NCBI GenBank assembly: GCA_017432685.1
Contig: JAFRIR010000066.1
Span: 1 to 59,418, forward strand
DNA: 59,418 nt
From: Flexilinea sp.
Lineage (GTDB): Bacteria; Chloroflexota; Anaerolineae; Anaerolineales; Anaerolineaceae
Direction: 5' to 3'
This document shows, in pieces, positions 41,977 to 50,853 of this stretch (its first letter is position 1; each line of letters begins with the position of its first letter). Below the pieces are notes generated by a model. The model was not told the origin of the DNA. It worked only from the letters and a program-made list of their open reading frames with translations, and made no database searches. The translations under genes and the position numbers were made by a program.

Positions 41977-43350
41977 ATGGAAAATACTTATGACGTGTTG
42001 ATTATCGGAGCCGGTCCCGGAGGGATATTCTCCGCATATGAATTGATTCGGCTTCATCCCGATCTCAAAATTGCCATGCTGGAAAGCGGCGGACCGCTGG
42101 AAAAAAGAAAATGTCCCATTGACGGTGTAAAAATCAAGAACTGTATTAATTGCGAACACTGTTCCATCATGAACGGATTTGGCGGTGCCGGTGCATTTTC
42201 CGACGGAAAATACAACATCACTAATGATTTCGGAGGCACACTGCATGAATATATCGGGAAAGTCACAGCATTGGACCTGATGCATTATGTCGATGAGATC
42301 AATATGTCCCATGGCGGAGAAGGAACCAAACTTTATTCCACCGCCAATTCCGAATTCAAAAAAATCTGCATACAAAACGGACTGCACCTGTTAGACGCAT
42401 CTGTTCGTCACCTTGGCACCGACAAAAATTATGTTGTCCTTCAGAACATCTATGCAGAGCTGAAAGACAAAGTCGATATCCATTTCTATACAACCGCCGA
42501 GAAGGTAGAAAAAAAAGAAGGCAAATACGTTGTTCATACAGCAAAAGAAACCTTTGAAGCCCCGATTTGCATCATCTCCGGCGGGCGCAGCGGCTCCAAA
42601 TGGATGGAACAGGTATGCCGCGACCTGAAGATACCGACAAAATCCAACCGGGTCGATATCGGTGTAAGAGTAGAGCTTCCGGCAGAAGTTTTTTCACACA
42701 TCACCGATTCTTTGTATGAGAGCAAGATCCTTTACCGCACAGAAAAAACCGGTGACCTGGTCCGCACCTTCTGCATGAATCCGCACGGCGCTGTTGTCAA
42801 CGAAAACACGAACGGCATTGTCACAGTAAACGGACACAGCTTTGAAGATCCCTCAAAATGGACCCAAAACACCAACTTCGCGCTGCTGGTCACCAAACAT
42901 TTTTCCGAACCCTTCAAGGACAGCAACGACTATGGCGAGAGCATTGCCCGACTTTCCAACATGCTGGGAGGCGGTGTATTGGTACAGCGCTTTGGTGACC
43001 TGATTCGGGGTCGGAGAAGCACGCCCAGCCGTATGCGGGAATGTTTCACGGTACCTACGCTTGCAGCCACGCCCGGAGACCTGAGCCTTGTTATTCCCAA
43101 ACGCATTCTGGACGGCATCATCGAAATGATCTACGCACTTGACAAAATCGCCCCCGGAACCGCTAACATTGACACGCTTCTATATGGTGTTGAAGTCAAG
43201 TTTTATAACATGGAAGTTGCTCTTGATGAACATCTCCAGACGCTGCACAAAGGTCTTTTTGTCATCGGTGACTGCAGCGGGATCACCCACTCTCTCTCCC
43301 ATGCCTCTGTCAGCGGCGTTCATGTGGCACGCTACATCAGCGGACTGTGA
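41977..43350 (+). CDS. FAD-dependent dehydrogenase (COG2509-like)
   Basis: This 457-residue flavoprotein has the dinucleotide-binding motif VLIIGAGPGGIFSAYEL near the N-terminus, then CINCEHCSIMNGFGGAGAFSDGKYN, here split as residues about 62-75 and 76-88. It ends with FVIGDCSGITHSLSHAS, the late FAD-contact motif. This layout matches the conserved but functionally unassigned FAD-dependent dehydrogenases related to ThiO/NAD(P)H-type flavoproteins. The CINCEHC cysteines could bind metal or act in redox chemistry. I chose ATG 41977 behind GAGGAGAG; an in-frame ATG at 41941 lacks a site. The next gene, an ABC exporter, starts about 36 bp after its stop and may be co-transcribed. Confidence 0.82.
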   Translation: MENTYDVLIIGAGPGGIFSAYELIRLHPDLKIAMLESGGPLEKRKCPIDGVKIKNCINCEHCSIMNGFGGAGAFSDGKYNITNDFGGTLHEYIGKVTALDLMHYVDEINMSHGGEGTKLYSTANSEFKKICIQNGLHLLDASVRHLGTDKNYVVLQNIYAELKDKVDIHFYTTAEKVEKKEGKYVVHTAKETFEAPICIISGGRSGSKWMEQVCRDLKIPTKSNRVDIGVRVELPAEVFSHITDSLYESKILYRTEKTGDLVRTFCMNPHGAVVNENTNGIVTVNGHSFEDPSKWTQNTNFALLVTKHFSEPFKDSNDYGESIARLSNMLGGGVLVQRFGDLIRGRRSTPSRMRECFTVPTLAATPGDLSLVIPKRILDGIIEMIYALDKIAPGTANIDTLLYGVEVKFYNMEVALDEHLQTLHKGLFVIGDCSGITHSLSHASVSGVHVARYISGL

Positions 43351-43386
43351 TCAGCATTGAATCGGTGATTGAAAACAGGGTTTGAT

Positions 43387-45132
43387 TTGAAAAAAATATT
43401 CTCGTTTCTAAAACAATATCGGAAAGAAGCCATCCTCGGACCGTTGTTTAAGCTGCTCGAGGCTTCTTTTGAGTTACTGGTTCCCCTTGTTGTTGCAGAC
43501 ATCATCGATGTCGGTATTGCAAATGGGAACCGAAATATTATCATCCGCGATGCGCTTATCATGGCAGCATTGGGACTGATTGGAATGCTGTTTTCCATCA
43601 CGGCACAGTATTTTTCCGCAAAAGCGGCAGTCGGGCTGGCTGCCACGGTTCGGCACGAACTCTTTAATCACATCCAAAACCTGTCTTACAGCAGGTCTCA
43701 GACGATAGGAACAGCGACCCTGCTGACGCGTATCACAAACGATGTTAACCAGGTCCAAACGGGACTCAACCTGGCGCTGCGCCTTTTGCTGCGTTCGCCT
43801 TTCATCGTTTTCGGTGCCATGATCATGGCTTTTACGGTCAATGTGAGAGCAGCGCTGATTTTTGTCATCACCATCCCGCTCCTGGCTGTGGTGATTTTTG
43901 GCATCATGAAAATCACCACACCGCTTTACAGGAAAGTCCAGTCAAAACTTGATAGACTTCTCGGCTTGACAAGGCAAAACCTCACCGGTGTCCGCGTGAT
44001 TCGTGCATTCAACAATGAAGCTAAAGAGCTTTCCGATTTTGAATCCGGCAACGAAGCGCTGACACAGATGCAGCAGCATGTTGGACGCATCTCTGCACTG
44101 ATGAACCCGCTGACCTATGTAATCGTCAACGGAGCAACAGCTGGATTGATCTATTACGGAGCGCTGCGTGTCAACATCGGTGAATTGACACAAGGGCAGG
44201 TCGTCGCGATGGTCAATTATATGTCCCAGATTCTGGTGGAATTGATCAAATTTGCAAACCTGATCGTCACTATTTCCAAAGCTATAGCATCCGCTGACCG
44301 AATTCAGGACATTCTCGAAATCGAGACCGGAATGGAGATGATACCGCCTGAAAAAACATCCGATGACAGATGTCTGGAATTTGATCACGTCCACCTGACC
44401 TATCCGGATGCAGGCGCAGAAGCGCTGACTGACATTCATTTCTCAGTCGGCCATGGTCAGAGCCTCGGTATCATCGGCGGGACAGGCTCCGGGAAAAGCT
44501 CTGTTGTCAATCTTATACCGCGGTTTTTTGATGCCACATCCGGCACGGTACGCATCGACGGACAGGACGTGCGATCTTACAAACCGGAAGCCCTTCGGAA
44601 AAAGATTGGGCTGGTCCCGCAAAAGGCAACTCTGTTCAAAGGTACGATCCGTTCAAACCTGCTTATGGCAGATCCCGAGGCAGATGAAACCACCATGTGG
44701 GAAGCGCTGCGCATTGCCCAGGCAGAAGACTTTGTCCGTGGGAAGGAAGGCGGGCTGGATGCGGAAGTCGCCCAGGAAGGGCGCAATTTCTCCGGCGGGC
44801 AGCGCCAAAGGCTAACCATCGCCCGTGCGCTGACGCGCAAACCGGAAATACTGGTTTTGGATGACAGCGCTTCCGCTCTTGATTATATGACCGATGCTAA
44901 TCTGCGCAGGTCTATCCGCCAGGCCGACTCGAACATGACAGTCATCATTGTTTCACAGCGAACCGCCTCTGTACGTTTTGCGGACCAAATCATCGTCCTT
45001 GATGACGGAAAAATCTGCGGGTTGGGAAATCATGATGAATTGATGGAAAACTGTCCGGTTTACCGCGAGATCTATGATTCCCAGTTCAGGAAAGAAACTG
45101 CCGGGAAGGAGGAATTCCGTGAAAAAGAATAA
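43387..45132 (+). CDS. Heterodimeric ABC exporter, degenerate-site subunit (pair 2)
   Basis: This 581-residue half-transporter has six transmembrane helices and an ATPase domain with Walker A GGTGSGKSS, signature FSGGQRQR, Walker B LVLDDSAS (Asp in place of the catalytic Glu), and IIVSQRTAS (Gln in place of the switch His). No ATG fits the start. TTG 43387 gives the typical family opening KKIFSFLKQYRKEAILGPLF and follows a weak CAGGG; TTG 43369 is an alternative. The partner gene begins inside its last codons. It parallels the degenerate subunit of pair 1. Confidence 0.9.
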   Translation: MKKIFSFLKQYRKEAILGPLFKLLEASFELLVPLVVADIIDVGIANGNRNIIIRDALIMAALGLIGMLFSITAQYFSAKAAVGLAATVRHELFNHIQNLSYSRSQTIGTATLLTRITNDVNQVQTGLNLALRLLLRSPFIVFGAMIMAFTVNVRAALIFVITIPLLAVVIFGIMKITTPLYRKVQSKLDRLLGLTRQNLTGVRVIRAFNNEAKELSDFESGNEALTQMQQHVGRISALMNPLTYVIVNGATAGLIYYGALRVNIGELTQGQVVAMVNYMSQILVELIKFANLIVTISKAIASADRIQDILEIETGMEMIPPEKTSDDRCLEFDHVHLTYPDAGAEALTDIHFSVGHGQSLGIIGGTGSGKSSVVNLIPRFFDATSGTVRIDGQDVRSYKPEALRKKIGLVPQKATLFKGTIRSNLLMADPEADETTMWEALRIAQAEDFVRGKEGGLDAEVAQEGRNFSGGQRQRLTIARALTRKPEILVLDDSASALDYMTDANLRRSIRQADSNMTVIIVSQRTASVRFADQIIVLDDGKICGLGNHDELMENCPVYREIYDSQFRKETAGKEEFREKE

Positions 45133-46873
45133 AGCTAAAGCTTCCCCCGGAACTTTCCGAAAGGTCATGAGCCGTGTCCGCAGTCACTGGCCGCTGCTGC
45201 TCATTTCCATACTCTGTGCTGCTGCAAATGTTTTCCTGACACTTGCCATCCCGGTCGTCAACGGGAATGCAATCGACTATCTCATCGGAGAAGGAAGGGT
45301 CGATCTCACGGCTGTACTGGAAACGCTGACAACCGTTCTTGTCTGTGCAGGGCTGGCTGCTGCCGCTCAATGGTTGATGAACATCTGCAACAATCGCATG
45401 ACCTTTGAGATCGTGCAGGAGATGCGTAATGATGCGATGCGTAAAATCGAGAGCCTTCCGCTGAGCTATCTGGATTCCCATCCTCACGGAGATATCGTCA
45501 GCCGCGTCATCACGGACGTTGATCAGTTTGCCGACGGCCTGCTGATGGGCTTCACGCAGCTTTTCAGCGGGATCCTCACAATTCTCGGCACACTTGGCGT
45601 GATGTTTTCTGTCAACTGGCAGACCGCTCTGTTAGTGGTCGCAATCACACCGCTTTCCCTGTTTGTCGCATCATTCATCGCCAAACATACCTTTGATATG
45701 TTCAAGCTCCAATCGGAAACCAGAGGAGAACAAACCGCCTTTATGGAGGAGATGATCGGGAACCGGGAAGTCATCAAGGCTTTTTCCTTTGAAAAGAAAG
45801 CCCTGGAGCAATTTGATGAGATCAACGAACGAGTAAAAAACTATTCGCTTCGGGCAACATTTTTCTCTTCTCTCACCAATCCCGGGACCCGTTTTGTCAA
45901 CAACCTGGTGTACGCGGCTGTTGCGCTCACCGGGGCGCTTTCAGCGCTGCGCGGACGGCTGAGCGTCGGACAGCTTACCGCCTTTCTCAGTTATGCCAAT
46001 CAATATACAAAACCCTTCAATGAAATTTCAGGCGTCATCACGGAATTTCAAAACGCGCTGGCCTGTGCGGAGCGTATCTTCGAACTGATCGAGGCTGAAC
46101 CGCAAACACCGGAACCGAAGGATGCTTTTGTTCTGAAAGGGACCCATGGTTCCGTGGAAGCCGATAACGTATGGTTCTCTTACACTCCCGACCAAAAACT
46201 CATTGAAGATTTTTCCATCAATGTCAAACCCGGTCAGCGTGTTGCCATTGTCGGACCAACAGGCTGCGGCAAGACCACCATCATCAACCTGCTGATGCGG
46301 TTTTATGACGTGAAAGCAGGTTCGATCAAAGTTGACGGACATGACATTCGGACAGTGACCCGCCAAAGCCTGCGCAGCAATTACGGAATGGTTCTGCAGG
46401 AAACATGGCTGAAAAATGCTACGATACGGGAGAACCTTTGCATGGGGAAACCCGACGCAAGCGAGGAAGAGATGATCGCAGCCGCGAAAGCAGCTCACGC
46501 GCACAGCTTCATCCGACGTCTGCCGCAGGGATATGACACAATTATCACCGAATCCGGGAGCGGACTGTCACAGGGACAGAAACAGCTGCTCTGTATCGCC
46601 CGGGTAATGCTCTGTCTGCCGCCGATGCTGATTTTGGATGAAGCGACCTCTTCTATCGATACCCGTACAGAAATCCTGATCCAGAATGCCTTTGCGCAAA
46701 TGATGGAGGGACGCACCAGCTTCATTGTGGCCCATCGCCTTTCCACCATCCAAAGTGCGGACATCATCCTGGTCATGAGAGAAGGGCATATCACGGAACA
46801 GGGGAACCATGAACAGCTTCTGGCAAAAAATGGTTTCTATGCAGAAATTTATAATGCTCAATTTTCGGAATAA
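45119..46873 (+). CDS. Heterodimeric ABC exporter, canonical-site subunit (pair 2)
   Basis: This 584-residue half-transporter has six transmembrane helices (about residues 20-305) and an ATPase domain with Walker A GPTGCGKTT, signature LSQGQKQLL, Walker B LILDEATSS with the catalytic glutamate, and IVAHRLST. I start it at GTG 45119 because GGAAGGAGG lies just before it; this overlaps the partner gene by 14 bp. With the upstream subunit it should form an asymmetric exporter. The pair has the same order (degenerate, then canonical) and the same signature split (SGGQRQR and SQGQ) as pair 1, so the two are paralogous systems. The exported substrate is unknown. Confidence 0.92.
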   Translation: MKKNKAKASPGTFRKVMSRVRSHWPLLLISILCAAANVFLTLAIPVVNGNAIDYLIGEGRVDLTAVLETLTTVLVCAGLAAAAQWLMNICNNRMTFEIVQEMRNDAMRKIESLPLSYLDSHPHGDIVSRVITDVDQFADGLLMGFTQLFSGILTILGTLGVMFSVNWQTALLVVAITPLSLFVASFIAKHTFDMFKLQSETRGEQTAFMEEMIGNREVIKAFSFEKKALEQFDEINERVKNYSLRATFFSSLTNPGTRFVNNLVYAAVALTGALSALRGRLSVGQLTAFLSYANQYTKPFNEISGVITEFQNALACAERIFELIEAEPQTPEPKDAFVLKGTHGSVEADNVWFSYTPDQKLIEDFSINVKPGQRVAIVGPTGCGKTTIINLLMRFYDVKAGSIKVDGHDIRTVTRQSLRSNYGMVLQETWLKNATIRENLCMGKPDASEEEMIAAAKAAHAHSFIRRLPQGYDTIITESGSGLSQGQKQLLCIARVMLCLPPMLILDEATSSIDTRTEILIQNAFAQMMEGRTSFIVAHRLSTIQSADIILVMREGHITEQGNHEQLLAKNGFYAEIYNAQFSE

Positions 46874-46975
46874 GAAGCAGAATCAAATGAGGAATAATAT
46901 CAGCCATCAGCTGCAAATCATGTTAAAATTGAACAAACACAAAACAGGATCTCAAACAACTGAAGGACGGGAACC

Positions 46976-47839
46976 ATGAAAATCAGTGAAATTTTGAAAC
47001 AGGGAAAACCGACCATTTCCTTTGAAGTATATCCTCCGAAGAGTGAAGAACTGTTTGCAAAACACCGCGAAGCAACTATGAAGATCGCTGCGCTGCATCC
47101 GGATTTTATGTCCGTAACCTATGGCGCCAACGGCGGCACACGGAAATACACCTTTCAAATGGCATCTGACATCCAAACGGAACAGCATGTCACTGCACTG
47201 GCACACATCACCTGTGTAACTACCGATCGGGACGGGATCCATGAACGGCTGGATGATCTCAAGGCCAGGGGAATCGAAAATGTGTTGTCGCTTCGGGGTG
47301 ACATTCCGGAAGGATATGAATTTCCGATGAAAAATGGTTACCTGCATGCCAATGAACTGGCAGCGGACATCAAAAGTTACGGAGACTTCTGTGTAGGTGC
47401 AGCCTGTTACCCGGAAGGACATCCGGAAGCTCCCTCAAAACAGGCGGATATGGAAAACCTGAAGCTCAAACAGGATGCAGGATGCTCTTTTCTGACGACC
47501 CAGATGTTTTTTGATAACAGTATCCTCTACTCCTTCCTGTACCGCATCCGTGAGATCGGCATTACCATTCCGGTTTTAGCAGGCATCATGCCCATCACAC
47601 AGAAAAGCCAGATCGAAAAGGCAATCAAGCTCTCCGGAACAGTCTTTCCGGCACGGTTCCTTTCAATTGCCGACAAATTCGGTGACAATCCGAAAGCTAT
47701 GAAGCAGGCAGGCATCGCCTATGCCACCGAGCAGATCATCGACCTGATTGCCAACGGTGTTAAAGGCATTCATGTTTATTCCATGAACAAACCGGATGTA
47801 GCCGAAAAAATCATGGAGAATCTCTCTGAAATTCTTTGA
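46976..47839 (+). CDS. metF: Methylenetetrahydrofolate reductase
   Basis: This 287-residue enzyme has the MetF pattern: ISFEVYPPKSEE with the catalytic glutamate near residue 18, SVTYGANGG, the FAD-contact LSLRGDIPEG, CVGAACYPEGHPEA, and FLTTQMFFDN, ending with GIHVYSMNKP. It reduces 5,10-methylene-THF to 5-methyl-THF, the methyl donor for the methionine synthase encoded downstream. Length matches short bacterial MetF. It opens the methionine cluster; the activation-domain gene follows after 14 bp. No SAM riboswitch or T-box is recognisable in the 102 bp upstream. Confidence 0.95.
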   Translation: MKISEILKQGKPTISFEVYPPKSEELFAKHREATMKIAALHPDFMSVTYGANGGTRKYTFQMASDIQTEQHVTALAHITCVTTDRDGIHERLDDLKARGIENVLSLRGDIPEGYEFPMKNGYLHANELAADIKSYGDFCVGAACYPEGHPEAPSKQADMENLKLKQDAGCSFLTTQMFFDNSILYSFLYRIREIGITIPVLAGIMPITQKSQIEKAIKLSGTVFPARFLSIADKFGDNPKAMKQAGIAYATEQIIDLIANGVKGIHVYSMNKPDVAEKIMENLSEIL

Positions 47840-47853
47840 TTGCCGAATGACTT

Positions 47854-48498
47854 ATGCTGAATGCTGATCCGCGGGAAGCGGCACGTTATCTCGGATATCA
47901 CAGAACACAGCCGGACGCGGCAGTACAGGCTTTGATTGAAGCCTGTATTACCGAAGTTGAGGCCGCTGCAGTTCCGAAATCGACTCATGAGCGTTTCCCG
48001 CTGCTGTTTTCCGGTGATGAGACGTTTCTTGTCGCATCACTTCACCTGAAGAGCCGCTCACTAATGCGGAATCTGGCAGGCTGTGATGAGGTTTACCTGT
48101 TTGCAGCCACACTTGGCATCGCAGTCGATACGCTCATCAAACGGGCCGCGCTGATGGACACGGCCAAAGGAGCCGTGATGCAGGCCGCCGCTGCGGCCGT
48201 CATAGAGGCATATTGTGATGAAGAGAATGAAAAATTGCGCGAAGAGGCCCAATCCGAAGGGCTTTATTTACGTCCGCGTTTCAGTCCCGGTTACGGAGAT
48301 CTGTCCCTGGATTGTCAGCGGGACTTTCTCAATCTCCTCAAAGCCCAGAAGAATATCGGGCTCACCGTGACTGATTCAGGACTGATGGTTCCGATCAAAT
48401 CCGTCACCGCCATCATCGGCATCAGCAGTACCGATAACAATTGCCATCTTCAGGGTTGTGAAGCCTGTTCAAAAAGTGAGTGTACATTCAGAAGATGA
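47854..48498 (+). CDS. Stand-alone methionine synthase activation-domain protein
   Basis: This 214-residue protein resembles the C-terminal reactivation domain of cobalamin-dependent MetH. ADPREAARYLGYHRTQPDAA opens it, VYLFAATLGIAVDTLI is central, and RPRFSPGYGDLSLDCQ carries the SAM-binding RxSPGY signature. A cysteine-rich end (NCHLQGCEACSKSEC) follows. Separate activation proteins occur where MetH lacks this domain, and the metH gene downstream indeed lacks it. Its role would be reductive remethylation of cob(II)alamin with SAM. It is in one operon with metF. The membrane-protein gene that follows overlaps its stop in ATGA. Confidence 0.88.
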   Translation: MLNADPREAARYLGYHRTQPDAAVQALIEACITEVEAAAVPKSTHERFPLLFSGDETFLVASLHLKSRSLMRNLAGCDEVYLFAATLGIAVDTLIKRAALMDTAKGAVMQAAAAAVIEAYCDEENEKLREEAQSEGLYLRPRFSPGYGDLSLDCQRDFLNLLKAQKNIGLTVTDSGLMVPIKSVTAIIGISSTDNNCHLQGCEACSKSECTFRR

Positions 48499-50792
48499 AA
48501 ATTAAAAAGGCTCCTATCAAAAACTTGATATGGCCGGTTCTGATACTGGCTGGAATATTGTCCGTTTCCATCAATCTGTTTCATTATCTAACTTTTCCAG
48601 AGCAGACATCACAAATAACCCCGCAAAGTATCCTTGGATATACATCGATGGATGAAGGAAGATACACTTCATCGGGCGATTCTGCTGAAAATACTGAAAT
48701 AATTTTTGATTACGGGAAGATCTTGCCCGGAATTTACCACGGAACCATTGAATATGATTCAGAACAAACCAGAAAACTTTCATTCAGTGCAATTCCGTCT
48801 GCTTATTTGAAAGCAAGTGATTTGTTTTTAGACCATCGTCTCCACAGGATCTCCTTTTCCGTTACGGTTCTCGAACCTCTGAAGAATTTAAAAATCAGTG
48901 CTGATTGTGCGGGAGAAAAGGATTTTTCAATAAATCTGCAATTGAATAAAGACAGAATCATTTACATCCGGAACATTGTTGCATCATTCATCATATTATC
49001 CTTCATTGCGGCGGAATTGTTCTTGTTTTCGAAACATCCGAAAACCGCAAAACGATCCATGCTGATCCTGACCATTTCCGTCATCGCCTTTGTTCCCTAT
49101 TTATTGGAAGGTCTGAACTCCGGTCATGACTTTCCTTTCCATTTCATGCGGATCGAGGGGGTCGCCGACGGATTAAGAGACGGTCAATTTCCCGTTTACC
49201 TGCAATCAAACTGGCTGGGCAATCATGGCTATCCCTCAGCTTTGTTTTACGGAGACATACTGCTTTATATCCCGGCTCTTTTCCGTTTAGCCGGGTTCAC
49301 ATTTGATGCATCCTTCAAAATTTTTGTGTTTCTCATTAACGTCTTAACCTGCCTGACATCCTTTGTTTCGTTTCGTAAACTCTTCAAAAATGAGAAAGCT
49401 TCCTGGGTATTGGTCTTTGCTTATGTCTGTTCTCCCTACCGCCTGATCGATGTTTTTGTCCGCTGTGCTGTCGGTGAATATTGCGCAATGGCATTTTTAC
49501 CGCTTGTATGCAGCGGTTTTTACGGGATCATCAAGACTGAAACTAATCTGACAAATTGGAAGGAAGAGGTCAAACCGTATATACGCTATCTTTCAATCGG
49601 CATGACCGGTATTCTTCTCACCCACATACTGACAACAGTGATGAGCGCTGCTCTTCTGCTGTTTTCATGTCTGTTATTATGCAGGAGAGTGTTTTCTCTC
49701 CGTAGAATTAAGGCTTTTTGTACCGCAGCGGTAAAATCTCTGATGTTGAGTGCTATATTTCTTGTACCGTTTATCGATTTTTATTTCAGCAACGATTTAG
49801 ACATAAATCACAACATCGATACACAGATTCCAACCATACAATCAAGTGGTGTCCAACCGGGCGAATTTTTGACATTTTTCAAGGATATATTTGGCCCTGC
49901 CCACGAAAACACGGGACTTGGCGACCGCCTCTACCTTTCCATCGGGATGACATTAACACTGACAATAGCTGCAGCTGTGTTATGTATTGTCAAAGGAAAA
50001 AGCACAAAATACCTGAGGTTCATGACATTTCTCAGCCTGCTATGTCTTTTTTTGTCGTCAAACCTGTTCCCTTATAACGCCATTGCATATAATAACAGGA
50101 TCGGGATTTTTCTGTCCCAAATACAATTCCCCTGGCGGTTTTTGTCCATGACGACGTTGTTCACGGTTTTTGTTATGGGAGAACTGCTGACAATTTTGCA
50201 AAAGTCCCTTACATCAAGCCAAACAGGGATCCATCCGGACATCCGGAACCTTATCTTTCCGGTTATTCTTTCTGTCCTGTCATTTTTCATCTTAATTGAA
50301 GCGACATTGATATCAAGCAACTACGCCTCTGATGCCACAAGAAACCTTTACCTCAACACCAATGATATTGAAGTCGGTACAGTTTTGCTTGACCACGGAC
50401 TCCGGTATGATTCAAACCCGGAATATTTTCTCAAACACATCGAGGCAGACGATGTTTCTGTGGAAATTCTGAATGATCAGGGAACTCACTGGAAGCTCCA
50501 CTGCATAACAGGAAACGAACCCGGTTCCCTGATCCTGCCGCTTACAAATTATAAAGGATACAGGATCATCGACGAATATGGACAGGAATACAACATTTAC
50601 GAAAACTGGAATAAAGAAATCAGTTTTATGGTGAAAAACGATTTTGATGGAATCATCGATGTATTTTTCCAGCCACAGTGGTATTGGAAGGCATCTGCAC
50701 TCATCAGCATCCTGTGCATGGTCTGGACAGCGCTCAGTTGTCTGATCAGTATCAGAAAAACAGCGAATCCACCAAAAACAATCAGTCAATAA
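48495..50792 (+). CDS. Large GT-C-like membrane protein (PTPS-related/YfhO-like)
   Basis: This 765-residue protein has one N-terminal transmembrane helix, an extracytoplasmic segment of about 120 residues, then about ten helices and a C-terminal soluble domain of about 130 residues closed by a last helix. The segment GHDFPFHFMRIEGVADGL, with QFPVYLQSNWLGNHGYPSAL behind it, is typical of the membrane family named 6-pyruvoyl-tetrahydropterin synthase-related, and the acidic HDFPFH-type loop resembles GT-C glycosyltransferases. It probably works on a lipid-linked sugar at the cell surface, but this is inference. ATG 48495 overlaps the activation-protein stop. Its place inside a methionine operon is unexplained. 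Confidence 0.72.
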   Translation: MKIKKAPIKNLIWPVLILAGILSVSINLFHYLTFPEQTSQITPQSILGYTSMDEGRYTSSGDSAENTEIIFDYGKILPGIYHGTIEYDSEQTRKLSFSAIPSAYLKASDLFLDHRLHRISFSVTVLEPLKNLKISADCAGEKDFSINLQLNKDRIIYIRNIVASFIILSFIAAELFLFSKHPKTAKRSMLILTISVIAFVPYLLEGLNSGHDFPFHFMRIEGVADGLRDGQFPVYLQSNWLGNHGYPSALFYGDILLYIPALFRLAGFTFDASFKIFVFLINVLTCLTSFVSFRKLFKNEKASWVLVFAYVCSPYRLIDVFVRCAVGEYCAMAFLPLVCSGFYGIIKTETNLTNWKEEVKPYIRYLSIGMTGILLTHILTTVMSAALLLFSCLLLCRRVFSLRRIKAFCTAAVKSLMLSAIFLVPFIDFYFSNDLDINHNIDTQIPTIQSSGVQPGEFLTFFKDIFGPAHENTGLGDRLYLSIGMTLTLTIAAAVLCIVKGKSTKYLRFMTFLSLLCLFLSSNLFPYNAIAYNNRIGIFLSQIQFPWRFLSMTTLFTVFVMGELLTILQKSLTSSQTGIHPDIRNLIFPVILSVLSFFILIEATLISSNYASDATRNLYLNTNDIEVGTVLLDHGLRYDSNPEYFLKHIEADDVSVEILNDQGTHWKLHCITGNEPGSLILPLTNYKGYRIIDEYGQEYNIYENWNKEISFMVKNDFDGIIDVFFQPQWYWKASALISILCMVWTALSCLISIRKTANPPKTISQ

Positions 50793-50853
50793 CCGGGCAC
50801 AGCGTGTCAATTAAAGGTAGAATGTATACAGAAATTAAAAAGGTAAGGAATTT

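Noticed and set aside
46874-46975. SAM or cobalamin riboswitch before metF
   Set aside because: The 102-bp leader lacks the conserved helices, the B12-box and a terminator; it is also too short for a cobalamin riboswitch.
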